A stretch of 64,000 nucleotides of DNA from Hyphomicrobiales bacterium (GTDB lineage: Bacteria > Pseudomonadota > Alphaproteobacteria > Rhizobiales > Methyloligellaceae). The notes beneath the pieces are model-generated. The model was not told the origin of the DNA. It searched no databases and worked only from the letters and a program-made list of their open reading frames with translations. Both the position numbers and the translations under genes were made by a program. This document shows positions 38,993-47,168 of this stretch, piece by piece. Position 1 is the stretch's first letter. The number at the start of each line of letters is the position of its first letter. The stretch lies in NCBI GenBank assembly GCA_021775595.1, contig JAJFHN010000006.1:1-64000 (forward strand), read 5' to 3'.

Positions 38993-40801
38993 TCAGCGGG
39001 GTGTATTTGTCGGTGTGGGTGCAGGCTTGGCTGGAGCGTTCGCGCCATTGGTTTCGGCGCGCCGGTTAATGGTGATCTGGGTCGCAGGCGGCGCGTCCTC
39101 GGCTATTGCTTCGTCTTGAGCGGGATTCATTGGCACCATGGCGCCGGCGGCACGCCACCGGTCGACCACGTCCTCCAAGAAGCCGGCCTCGCCCGCGCCC
39201 TCGCGCCAGCGCTCGGTGAAGCGCGCGGCCCGGCTGCGCGGCATGACGTCTTGGTCGAGGTCGTCGAACCGCATGCGTTGGGGCAGCGTCACGCCATCGC
39301 CAAAGACGACCGCTTCGCGTGTTCCCATGGATGGGAGAAAATCGAGCAAGCTGGCGACCGAGTCGGAGATTGCCGCGCGCACGATGTCCTGATCGCGCTC
39401 ATTCGACAGGCGCATGGCGAAAATGGTGCTGCATTGCGAGAGGATCGTTGGATCGAGTTCGGCCGGTCGCTGCGAAATCACGGCAAGCGATACGCCATAC
39501 TTCCGGCCCTCTTTGGCGATCCGTGCGATGGCGCGCCGGGTCGGATCAAAGCCAAGATCGGGATCGTTCGGCACGTAGCGATGGGCCTCTTCGCAGACAA
39601 GGGTGAGTGGCACGCGGCCATCGCTCCACAGGGCAAAGTCGAATGACATGCGGCAGATGACCGAGACCACAACGTTGACGACGTCCGATGGCACGCCGGT
39701 CAATTCCAAAATGGCGATCGGCTTGCCGTTCACCGGCACGCGAAACAAGCGGCCAAGGATTTCGCTCATACGATCTTGAATCGTCAAATTGCCGAACATG
39801 AATTGATAACGCGGGTCCTGCGAAATCGATTCAATGCGCGTCTTGAGTTGGCGGTAGGGCGTCAGATCTCTGCGATTTTCGAGCCGGCCCATGCGCTCAT
39901 CGATGAATGCTACGACGTCGGAAATGCGGTAAGGCACGGGCGTGTCCACATTGAATCCGCCGAAATCGTCTGCCCGCCGGCGCACCACATGATTGAGTTC
40001 GCGGCCACGGTTGGCGGCATAACTGGCTTTGGCGAGCAAGATCAATTCGGAGAGAATCTCGATCTCGGCCTCGCGCGCTTTTTGACCGTGCATCAGCACT
40101 TCGATCATCTCTTCGAAGGTGAGGAACCAGAAGGGCAGCTGCAGATCCTTTGGCGTTATGACTTCGGCGGAGTCGCCGAAAGACGTGGCGTACTCGTTGT
40201 GGGGATCGAGCAGCAGGATGTGTCCTTTGGGGTTCTTGTCTAAGATCATGCGCAAGATGAGCGCGACACCGCAGGATTTGCCGGTGCCGGTGCTGCCAAC
40301 AACCGCGAAATGCTTGCCCAGCAATTCGTTGACGTCGATCATCGCCGGGATCGAGCGATCCTGCCGCAGCGATCCCAGACGAACGGCCGATGGGCTGTTC
40401 CACAAATATGCGCGCTCGAGTTGCTGCGTCGTTGCCCGGAAGACAAGCTCGCCCAGTGTCGGATAGACCGAGACACCGCGAACGAATTCGTTGCGCGCCT
40501 TGGAGAGCTCGCCAACGAGCTCAAGCTCTGCGATCCGCACCTCTGCTTCTGCTTCGCGCTGGGAGGGAACTGGAACGCTGAGGGCTGAGACGACGCCGAG
40601 CAAAACCGTGCGCGGCGTCTCCACGGTTAAGACCATGCCGAGTTCGGCGCCCTCGGTGGCCCTCTTGGAGCCCGCGCCGTCTTCGTTCAGCAACACAACC
40701 GCTTGCGAACCCGTCACCGAGACGACCCGCCCAATGGGCTGAATGCCGTCGACCGGCTGAGTTATTTGATCTGCGTTCTGATCCATCGTTGGTTCCGTCA
40801 T
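38993..40801 (-). CDS. HerA/DUF87-type P-loop ATPase
   Basis: 602 residues. The N-terminal beta-barrel (HAS-barrel, IGRVVSVTGSQAVVLL) is followed by the motor domain: Walker A GSTGTGKS (~168-175), LLDPHNEY, Walker B TLVCEEAHRYVPND, and a C-terminal SQRPAELDPTILSQC motif. HerA proteins are hexameric DNA translocases paired with NurA nucleases in archaea, or with Sir2/other effectors in defence systems. No NurA, Sir2 or nuclease gene lies next to this one, so a defence role is not supported by context; it more likely belongs to a chromosomal housekeeping group of alphaproteobacteria. Confidence 0.87.
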   Translation of the reverse strand: MTEPTMDQNADQITQPVDGIQPIGRVVSVTGSQAVVLLNEDGAGSKRATEGAELGMVLTVETPRTVLLGVVSALSVPVPSQREAEAEVRIAELELVGELSKARNEFVRGVSVYPTLGELVFRATTQQLERAYLWNSPSAVRLGSLRQDRSIPAMIDVNELLGKHFAVVGSTGTGKSCGVALILRMILDKNPKGHILLLDPHNEYATSFGDSAEVITPKDLQLPFWFLTFEEMIEVLMHGQKAREAEIEILSELILLAKASYAANRGRELNHVVRRRADDFGGFNVDTPVPYRISDVVAFIDERMGRLENRRDLTPYRQLKTRIESISQDPRYQFMFGNLTIQDRMSEILGRLFRVPVNGKPIAILELTGVPSDVVNVVVSVICRMSFDFALWSDGRVPLTLVCEEAHRYVPNDPDLGFDPTRRAIARIAKEGRKYGVSLAVISQRPAELDPTILSQCSTIFAMRLSNERDQDIVRAAISDSVASLLDFLPSMGTREAVVFGDGVTLPQRMRFDDLDQDVMPRSRAARFTERWREGAGEAGFLEDVVDRWRAAGAMVPMNPAQDEAIAEDAPPATQITINRRAETNGANAPAKPAPTPTNTPR

Positions 40802-40834
40802 GCCGGTTGATCCGCGCCGCCGCGTCGGCCTGTG

Positions 40835-41743
40835 CTAGGCCGCGCCCCGTCCTTCTGCTGCGGACGCCTCGGCGTCCGCCTTCTGAAGAAGGATGACGGC
40901 GTTCGTGCCCACGTCTTTTTCGCTCGAGATATGCAAGCGTCCCCGTTGCAGCTCGACCAGCGCCTTGGAAATTGGCAATCCAAGCCCAATTCCGCCGTTG
41001 GCGCGATTGAACCGGTTTTCCGCCTGGGCGAAAGGTTTCTGCACCAAGGCCAATTCTTCCGGGCTCATGCCGATGCCGGTATCGGATACGCAGACCATGA
41101 GGCGTTCGGCGCCCAAGGGCCGGCAGAACAGGGCGATGGCGCCGTCTTCGCCGGTGAAGTTGATGGCGTTGGAGAGCAGCCTGGTGATCACGGCCCTAAG
41201 ATTGTTCAAGTCAGCCCAAACGAGGGATTCGGCGGCGTCTACCTTCAGTACGAAGCGCTTTTTGCTACCGGCGATCTGCGCCTCGGCCCAGCTCGCGCAC
41301 GAGTGCAGCACTTCCTCGATCGACACCACATCCACCGCCACATTGAGCTTGCCGCTCTGAATCTTGGAGATCGTGATGATGTCGTTCAGAATGGCAAGCA
41401 GATCGTCGGCTGATTTGTGGATCAAGCCCGCGAATTCGCTGACTTTATCGCTCTGCAATTGGCTCAGCTGCTCGCCTTCGAGAAGCTTTGAGAAGCCGAT
41501 GATGGAGTTGAGCGGGGTGCGCAATTCGTGGCTTATATTTGCGATGAATTCGGATTTCACACGATTGGCGAGTTCTGCTTCGATGCGCGTTGCGCGTTCG
41601 GCCAATTGGCTGCGGTGGCGCCAAAGTGTATCGCCAAGCCGCATGGAGTAGTCGGCAAGGAGAGAACCGGCCGATCCGCGCTTGGGGACGACGGCGCCGC
41701 GGAAAACGGCGGATTGCTTGTGTCTGGCAGAGGACTGCAGCAT
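40835..41743 (-). CDS. Soluble sensor histidine kinase
   Basis: 302 residues with no membrane segment. HisKA box [21 protein letters not shown] with His72, then ATP-binding domain with the N box near [17 protein letters not shown]1 box [13 protein letters not shown] and G2 box [13 protein letters not shown]. It resembles the PleC/DivJ-like group of kinases by sequence around the H box ([16 protein letters not shown]), but a specific role is not assigned. The short N-terminus lacks a recognised sensor domain. The nearest regulator gene is far off. It is 33 bp upstream of the HerA gene in the same direction. Confidence 0.88.
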   Translation of the reverse strand: MLQSSARHKQSAVFRGAVVPKRGSAGSLLADYSMRLGDTLWRHRSQLAERATRIEAELANRVKSEFIANISHELRTPLNSIIGFSKLLEGEQLSQLQSDKVSEFAGLIHKSADDLLAILNDIITISKIQSGKLNVAVDVVSIEEVLHSCASWAEAQIAGSKKRFVLKVDAAESLVWADLNNLRAVITRLLSNAINFTGEDGAIALFCRPLGAERLMVCVSDTGIGMSPEELALVQKPFAQAENRFNRANGGIGLGLPISKALVELQRGRLHISSEKDVGTNAVILLQKADAEASAAEGRGAA

Positions 41744-41914
41744 GGCCCGCAGTGTGGCGCTGCGAAGTTCATATATGGTGAATAAATCGCCTAATTTTGC
41801 GGCAACTCAGGGTAGCGGCAGATGACGAAACGCGCCCCGATATGAGGCGCGTTCCGCTTGATTCTGTTAGCTAATTTGTCTCGCCGCGTGCTGGCGAACG
41901 CTGGATGCCGCTGG

Positions 41915-42544
41915 TTAACAGGGCGGGCCGCCGACGACTGGCTGCCAGACGTCCTTGCCGTGATGGACCAAAACCCGCTGATCAACCCACTGATAGACCG
42001 GCGGTTGGCAGATTTGCCGGCTGCTGCCGGGATGAACCATGACGCGCTGGTCGACCATGCGAACCCTGGCCGGAATCACCTGCGCGCGGACCGCGGGCGG
42101 GGCAACCATCACCCGTGAACGGGCGGTGCGATAAACGGCCGGCCGGTTTTCACGGCACATATAGGTGCTGCCATGCCAGCGCTTGTGCTTCCAAACGGTT
42201 TGCGCCGGCTGGACCATCTGATTGACGGCCACGGTGCGATAAACGGCCGGTGTTTGATGATGAATTACGCGCTCGGGCTTTATCACGACCGGCCGCTGAG
42301 TCCAGGAGTAGCGGGCCGGATCGCGGACCGTATGGCAGCTGCTAGGCTGAACCATGACCTTGACGCGGACAGTTTTGTAAACGTCTGGCGTGCGCACTTT
42401 CTTATAACAGGCGCGCGAAGCCGCCGGCGGCGCGTGGTGATAGACCTTTGCGGTGTGGTGGTAGCCGCCGGCCAAGGCGCCAGCGCTGCTTGCGGCAACA
42501 AAGGCCAGAGCGGCGCCGATCGATGCGAGCGAACGGGTAAACAT
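41915..42544 (-). CDS. Secreted protein with tandem VYRTV repeats
   Basis: 209 residues from the ATG at 42544; signal peptide with cleavage near AGALA|GG. The mature part is five degenerate repeats, each near PxVYRTVxVxxMVxPAxxxW: PDVYKTVRVKVMVQP, PAVYRTVAVNQMVQP, PAVYRTARSRVMVAP, a shortened MVDQRVMVHPG, and PPVYQWVDQRVLVHHG. The composition is basic, rich in Val, Arg, Tyr and His, with six cysteines. It is most likely periplasmic or surface-exposed. I know no characterised family. It diverges from the lemA operon over 261 bp. Confidence 0.75.
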   Translation of the reverse strand: MFTRSLASIGAALAFVAASSAGALAGGYHHTAKVYHHAPPAASRACYKKVRTPDVYKTVRVKVMVQPSSCHTVRDPARYSWTQRPVVIKPERVIHHQTPAVYRTVAVNQMVQPAQTVWKHKRWHGSTYMCRENRPAVYRTARSRVMVAPPAVRAQVIPARVRMVDQRVMVHPGSSRQICQPPVYQWVDQRVLVHHGKDVWQPVVGGPPC

Positions 42545-42805
42545 ACGCAGTACTCCTTGTCTCCAGAAGACACAGTGCAACGCGGATACGATTGGCGCGA
42601 GTGTCTTCCCTACTGCGCTGCAAACTATTGCAGCGCATGCTCCCCAGCAAAAACCAATCCAGATTGGGGTAAATACGTTAGTAAATCCTTCCCCGAACCG
42701 GACCGCCGCCGATTTCGCCGCCCGGAAGGGACTTGCACGGCGGGTTGGAGCGCACTAAACCGGAAAAAACCGAGCATTGGCGCGCCCGCGCCACAGGAGG
42801 CTAGA

Positions 42806-43420
42806 ATGTTGAAGGCGTTTTTTCATCGCACCGCGCGATTGGCGATCAAATTGGCCGCCGCGGCGACCCTTGTGCTGGCGTTGGCGGGCTGCGGCATCAA
42901 CAACATTCCGACCTATGAGGAGCAGGCCAAAGCGTCGTGGAGCGAAGTTCTGTCGCAATATCAGCGCCGAAGCGAGTTGATTCCAAATCTGGTGGAGACC
43001 GTGAAGGGCTTCGCCGAGCAGGAGCGCGGCGTGCTGGTCGACGTCGTTAACGCGCGCGCCAAAGCCACGAGCGTGCAATTGCCGGCGGATATCTTGAACA
43101 ATCCCGCCGCCATGCAAAAATTCCAGGAGGCACAGGGCCAGCTTGGCGGCGCACTTGGCCGGCTGCTGGTGGTGATCGAGCGTTATCCCGAGCTCAAGTC
43201 CAACCAGAATTTCCTGACGCTGCAATCGCAGCTCGAGGGCACGGAAAACAGAATTGCCATCGCCAGGCGGGACTACATTCAGTCGGTCAAGCTCTACAAC
43301 ACGGAGCTGCGCACCATACCCGGGCGCTGGTGGCGGGCGCTGATGTATCCAGATTCTGAGCCTATGGCGAACTTCAGCGTACCGGAAGCCACGACCACAC
43401 CGCCCCAAGTAAAATTCTAG
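42806..43420 (+). CDS. lemA: LemA family lipoprotein
   Basis: 204 residues from ATG 42806 with a strong AGGAGG; the open frame extends far upstream into the divergent gap but is not conserved. Signal peptide with lipobox LALAGC (Cys29), so a lipoprotein. The LemA signature is visible: YQRRSELIPNLVETVKGFA, with the coiled-coil repeat region LGGALGRLLVVIERYPELKSNQNF and ARRDYIQSVKLYN. The gene is followed by two TPM-domain genes, the classical LemA-TPM arrangement. It is a membrane-associated protein of unsettled role, possibly a membrane or protease adaptor. Confidence 0.94.
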   Translation: MLKAFFHRTARLAIKLAAAATLVLALAGCGINNIPTYEEQAKASWSEVLSQYQRRSELIPNLVETVKGFAEQERGVLVDVVNARAKATSVQLPADILNNPAAMQKFQEAQGQLGGALGRLLVVIERYPELKSNQNFLTLQSQLEGTENRIAIARRDYIQSVKLYNTELRTIPGRWWRALMYPDSEPMANFSVPEATTTPPQVKF

Positions 43421-43438
43421 CCGGGCCGGGCAAGGCCC

Positions 43439-44218
43439 ATGCTCAATTGGCCCGCAGCCGCCGTTTCTGCCGTCATGGCGCTGGCGGTCACGGCGTGTTT
43501 GGCGTTTGCAGCTCTCGCGCAGCCCGTGTTTCCGGAGCTGACGGGCCGGGTCGTCGATGGCGCCAACTTGCTCGGGGCTGATGAGCGCGAGCGCCTGCGC
43601 ATCGATCTTGAAGCGCTGGAGGCCAAATCCACCGATCAACTCGTGGTCGTGACGCTGCCGTCGCTGCAGGGTTACGAAATCGAGGAGTTCGGCTATCAGC
43701 TCGGTCGCCATTGGGGCATCGGCCAAGCGGGTAAAGACAACGGCGTGCTGCTTATCGTTGCGCCCAATGATCGCAAGGTGCGGATCGAAGTGGGCCGTGG
43801 CCTCGAGCCGCTGCTGACCGATGCGCTCTCCAACATGATAGTTCAAAATGCCATTCTGCCAGCGTTCCGCAGCGGTGATTTTCCGGCCGGCATCCGCGCC
43901 GGCGTGCGCGATATTTCGAGCGTGCTGCTGGGTGACGCCGAAGAGCTCAAGGCGCGCGCCATGACGCGTTCGGACGACCAAGACGATATCGTTGCGCTCA
44001 TCGTCATACTTATCTGGCTGGCGATTTTCTTGATCATCCTCTGGAGCGTGATCGAAAGTTCCCGATCGGGCGTCAAGGGCAAGGGCCGGCGCGGCTGGGT
44101 GAGCCGCGGTGGCGGATCGCGGAGATCATCGGGCAGCGGTTGGAGCGGCGGCTCGGGCGGTGGATTTTCAGGCGGCGGCGGCGGCTTCGGCGGCGGCGGC
44201 TCATCGGGAAGCTGGTGA
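43439..44218 (+). CDS. TPM-domain membrane protein (YgcG-like)
   Basis: 259 residues. Signal peptide (ALAQ|PVF), then the TPM domain: LTGRVVDGANLLGADERERL, QLVVVTLPSLQGYEIEEFGYQL, NGVLLIVAPNDRKVRIEVGRGLEPLL. A transmembrane segment near 190-208 (IVALIVILIWLAIFLIILW) is followed by a Gly/Ser-rich low-complexity tail of ~45 residues. The TPM domain is a phosphatase-like fold with photosystem II repair roles in plants; bacterial function unknown. Its stop overlaps the next start by one base (TGATG). Confidence 0.93.
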   Translation: MLNWPAAAVSAVMALAVTACLAFAALAQPVFPELTGRVVDGANLLGADERERLRIDLEALEAKSTDQLVVVTLPSLQGYEIEEFGYQLGRHWGIGQAGKDNGVLLIVAPNDRKVRIEVGRGLEPLLTDALSNMIVQNAILPAFRSGDFPAGIRAGVRDISSVLLGDAEELKARAMTRSDDQDDIVALIVILIWLAIFLIILWSVIESSRSGVKGKGRRGWVSRGGGSRRSSGSGWSGGSGGGFSGGGGGFGGGGSSGSW

Positions 44219-44841
44219 TGGCAAACAAAACCACATTGTCACGGGCCGATCAGCGGGCGATCAGCAAAGCCATCGCCAAGGCCGAGGCGCGCACCAGCGG
44301 AGAAATCATCGCTGTGATGGCGCGCGCCAGCGACGATTATATCTTTATCCCGCTGCTGTGGGCCGCACTGGCGGGCCTGCTCGTGCCCTTGGGTCTGTTG
44401 TTCGCCACCGATTGGCCGGCCCAGCACGTTTATATCGCGCAACTTGCAACGTTCGCGGTCCTGGCGGCGATCGGCCTGTGGTGGCCGGTTCGTGTGCGTT
44501 TGGTGCCCAATTCCATCAAGCGCGCCAGGGTCCACCGCAGCGCGTTGCAGCAATTCTTGGCCCAGGACATTCACACCACGAAAGGCCGCACCGGAATTCT
44601 GATTTATGTCTCGCTTGCAGAGCGCATCGCGGAGGTCGTCGCGGACGAGGGAATTTACGCCAAGGTGCCGCCCGAGCGATGGGACGAGATCATCGAGGCG
44701 CTCGTGGCTCGCCTCAAGTCCGGCAAGGCGCGTGCGGGCTTCGTGATGGCGATCGGCGGCTGCGGCGACCTGTTGGCCGAACACTTTCCGCCAGGCAGCA
44801 GCAACGAAAACGAGCTGCCCGATCATCTGATCATGCTGTAG
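44218..44841 (+). CDS. Second TPM-domain membrane protein
   Basis: 207 residues from the ATG at 44218 that overlaps the preceding TGA, a sign of translational coupling. Domain order: short TPM-like N-terminus (RTSGEIIAVMARASDDY), two membrane segments (~45-65 IPLLWAALAGLLVPLGLL; ~75-95 ATFAVLAAIGLWW), then the C-terminal TPM part RTGILIYVSLAERIAEVVADEGI...GDLLAEHFP. It is a typical third gene of lemA-TPM operons. Function unknown. Confidence 0.9.
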   Translation: MANKTTLSRADQRAISKAIAKAEARTSGEIIAVMARASDDYIFIPLLWAALAGLLVPLGLLFATDWPAQHVYIAQLATFAVLAAIGLWWPVRVRLVPNSIKRARVHRSALQQFLAQDIHTTKGRTGILIYVSLAERIAEVVADEGIYAKVPPERWDEIIEALVARLKSGKARAGFVMAIGGCGDLLAEHFPPGSSNENELPDHLIML

Positions 44842-45005
44842 GGCGCGTCAGGACGCGATCTTGCACACCAATGCTGCATGCCCGGAAGACGACCGCGAAA
44901 CAACTGTCGCTTGACGTTCGCCTTCGGCCAGGCTGACCTCTCTTGAGCTGTGAAGAGGTGTACTTATTATATCGGCCGGAACAATCCATCACACTGGGAG
45001 CTCAT

Positions 45006-45729
45006 ATGACTGATAAGAAAGTGGCGGTAATCGCCGGTGCCGGCGAAGGGGTTGGCAAGGCACTGGCCCAGCGCTTCATGCAAGGCGGTTTCGAGACGGT
45101 GATCGCCGCGAGAGACCGAGAGAAGCTCGATCGCATTGCCAAGGATCTAGCGAGCGAGGGCGCCCTTCATGTCGTGCCCACCGACCTCACTGAGCCCAAG
45201 GCGGTTAAAGCGTTGTTTGATGCGGCAGCTGGTCATGGCGCGCTTGGCGCCGTCGTTTGCAACGCTGCCATGGTCCACTTCCAACCGATACTCGAGGTCG
45301 AGCCCGAGACGTTCGAGCAAATTTGGCGCATCGACTGTCTTGCAGGGTTCCTCGTTGGTCAGGAAGCAGCACGCCGCATGGTGCCCAACAAAGAAGGCAG
45401 CATCATCTACACTGGTGCAACAGCGTCGGTCAGAGGCGCTGCGTCCTTTGTCGCCTTTGCCGCCCGCCAAGGCCGGGCTCCGCTCGGTGGCCCAATCAAT
45501 GGCGAGGTCGCTGGGTCCGGAAGGCATTCATGTCGCGCACGTTGTGATCGACGGCGTCATTGATACGCCCGCCAACTGGGAAAAGATGCCCGACCATATG
45601 AACAGTCTCAAAGATCAGCGTCTCATGAAGCCTGTGTCTATCGCCGAGGCGTGCTTTGCGCTGCACCAGCAGGAACAGAGCGCCTGGTCCTTCGAGATCG
45701 ACTTGCGGCCCGCGGCAGAAAGTTTCTAG
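45006..45729 (+). pseudogene. Short-chain dehydrogenase/reductase, frameshifted
   Basis: The first frame begins at ATG 45006 (MTDKKVAVIAGAGEGVGKAL) with the Rossmann glycines and the NAAMVHF stretch, then loses homology after SFVAFAA at 45461. The second frame continues perfectly from there: AKAGLRSVAQSMARSLGPEGIHVAHVVIDGVIDTP to the stop at 45729. Removing one C from 45463-45465 restores the whole protein (~240 aa). Either a recent inactivating insertion or a sequencing error in a C run. The restored YxxxK site reads FAAAK (Phe for Tyr), a variant seen in one SDR branch, so catalysis by the usual mechanism is doubtful. Confidence 0.8.
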
Positions 45730-45878
45730 AGGGCGCGTGATTTGTCCTGCCGAAGGTTGGGAGAGTAATTAGCCGCTTGCGGGCTTGGGTTGCCGGCAGC
45801 CGGCCTTCTCGTCGAATAGCCATGATCTTCGAGACAGTCCAGTGTCGCTACCGGGATTTTGTTGCCGCGGGGGCTGGC

Positions 45879-46127
45879 GTGAACGTTTCTAGACTTGCTC
45901 TGCTGCTTGTCGTCTTTATCGACGTCATGGGTTTTGGGCTGATCCTGCCGATCTTCACCACCATCCTGCTTGATCCCAGCCAGGGCTTCCTGCCCGCAGA
46001 TACGCCGCGTGCCACCAGGCAGTTCGACTATGGCGTCGTGATTGCCGTGTTCTTTCTATTCTATTTTCTGGGCGCGGCCTTCATCGCCAAGATCTCCGAC
46101 TATATCGGACGCAAGCAAGGGATCATG
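45879..46127 (+). pseudogene. MFS transporter N-terminal fragment (truncated)
   Basis: From GTG 45879 the frame encodes MNVSRLALLLVVFIDVMGFG, then IFTTILLDPSQGFLP, a second TM VVIAVFFLFYFLGAAFI and the MFS A-motif KISDYIGRKQGIM. These are the first ~83 residues of a TetA-like transporter. Homology stops exactly where a 16-bp repeat begins (46128), and no remainder is seen downstream. It is therefore a fragment, not a gene. Confidence 0.75.
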
Positions 46128-46143
46128 TTAGCCATAAGCGGAC
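46128..46143 (+). repeat. Direct repeat, copy 1
   Basis: TTAGCCATAAGCGGAC, identical to 47124-47139. It forms the break point of the truncated MFS gene. The AGCGGAC core resembles the arms of the palindromic repeats at 50016. Confidence 0.85.
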
Positions 46144-46162
46144 TTGTCGAGCTCAGGCCCGG

Positions 46163-46534
46163 TCAATCCGGTTGGGGCCTGGGTGGTGTTTCGACTTCGC
46201 GCATATCGCCATCTGCAACCGCAAAGGGTTCGCCTCCCGCAAGAAGAACGCCGCGGTCTTTCATGTCGTCGAAATCAAACATCGCGTTCAACACAACGTC
46301 GGATCTGCCCTGGTATTCTTCAGGGTGATAAATACAAATCCCCATTCGTTCATCCAACTTCTTGTAGGTGTAGCGCGGCTCTCCAACGAGTTTGCCATCG
46401 GCCGTCACGTAGCACGTGCGGGCGGTCTCGTAGGTTACCGTATGGGTCGAAAGGTCCGTGAAATCGCCCTTCTCGGAGTGATGAACACCCGTCCACTCGA
46501 GGCTCTTGCCGATCAGTGATTCCGGCGCCGCCAT
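46163..46534 (-). CDS. MoaF-like calycin-fold protein
   Basis: 123 residues from the ATG at 46534 with GGAGG 7 nt upstream; the frame is open further up without conservation. LIGKSLEWTG, VTYETARTCYVTADGKL, EPRYTYKKLDERMGICIYHPEEYQGRSDVV and LNAMFDFDDMKDRGVLLA fit the MoaF family of lipocalin-like small proteins. MoaF is linked to molybdenum-cofactor genes in some bacteria but its role is not established, and no moa gene is nearby here. It lies between two direct-repeat copies in the accessory region. Confidence 0.6.
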   Translation of the reverse strand: MAAPESLIGKSLEWTGVHHSEKGDFTDLSTHTVTYETARTCYVTADGKLVGEPRYTYKKLDERMGICIYHPEEYQGRSDVVLNAMFDFDDMKDRGVLLAGGEPFAVADGDMREVETPPRPQPD

Positions 46535-46766
46535 CGGTTCCTCCATCTTGCATTTGGAAATTACTCTGGGCGCAGTGTAGCAAACGGCTGGCCCCCCCGG
46601 TCTGAAACCGATGGCGCGTTTGCCGTCCTGTCGCCCCTGGCCAGAAGCGGAAGTCACATATCAGCACGCATCCATTGCGGCGCCTGTCGATACCGATCTC
46701 TAGGCAGGCTTTGCGGGCCCAGCGCCAGGACGGGACACGCTCCGGGCGATGCAATCGTTCCCCGAT

Positions 46767-47075
46767 CTACGTTCGGCTTCGTGGGAATTGCGACTCTCTC
46801 AAAACCTCACATACATAAATGGAGTATTCCGTGTAGAGCTTCTTCCGGCCGAATTTCTGTATCTCGACATGTACGGGATGGTTGCGAAACGCGCGGAGCA
46901 GTTCCTCTGATTCCCAGTGATGGATGGAAACGCGCTCGCCATCTTCGGCCACAAAGGTCTTGTTGGATATATAGCCGGGCATCGATTCGGCGATCTCCTG
47001 CACGCGGGCTCTCAAGGGCTCGGCTTCCGCCTCGGCTTCGGGATTGGTGCGGGATCTGAAAATTGCGATCACCAT
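46767..47075 (-). CDS. Antibiotic biosynthesis monooxygenase (ABM) domain protein
   Basis: 102 residues. The dimeric ferredoxin-like ABM fold is recognised from MVIAIFRSRTNPEAEAEAEPL, ESMPGYISNKTFVAEDGERVSIHHWES, EELLRAFRNHPVHVEIQKFGR and a last strand YTEYSIYVCEV. Family members are small monooxygenases or heme/quinone-binding proteins acting in the cytoplasm; the substrate is unknown. It shares orientation with the MoaF-like gene, 232 bp upstream of it. Confidence 0.85.
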   Translation of the reverse strand: MVIAIFRSRTNPEAEAEAEPLRARVQEIAESMPGYISNKTFVAEDGERVSIHHWESEELLRAFRNHPVHVEIQKFGRKKLYTEYSIYVCEVLRESQFPRSRT

Positions 47076-47123
47076 GGCGAACCCCCGATCTCGATGTTCT
47101 CGAATGCTGTCTGGCGATTGCTC

Positions 47124-47139
47124 TTAGCCATAAGCGGAC
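47124..47139 (+). repeat. Direct repeat, copy 2
   Basis: TTAGCCATAAGCGGAC, identical to copy 1 at 46128-46143, 996 bp apart. The MoaF-like and ABM genes lie between the copies; the phosphagen kinase stop is 30 bp beyond this copy. Confidence 0.85.
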
Positions 47140-47168
47140 ATAACAACCTTACTCATCGAACGCACGCC

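Noticed and set aside
38993-41743. HerA plus histidine kinase as an anti-phage defence pair
   Set aside because: No nuclease, Sir2 or other effector is adjacent and both proteins look like core genes; context does not support it.
42173-42805. Long in-frame extension upstream of lemA
   Set aside because: It overlaps the divergent secreted-repeat gene, and the strong AGGAGG with signal peptide places the real start at 42806.
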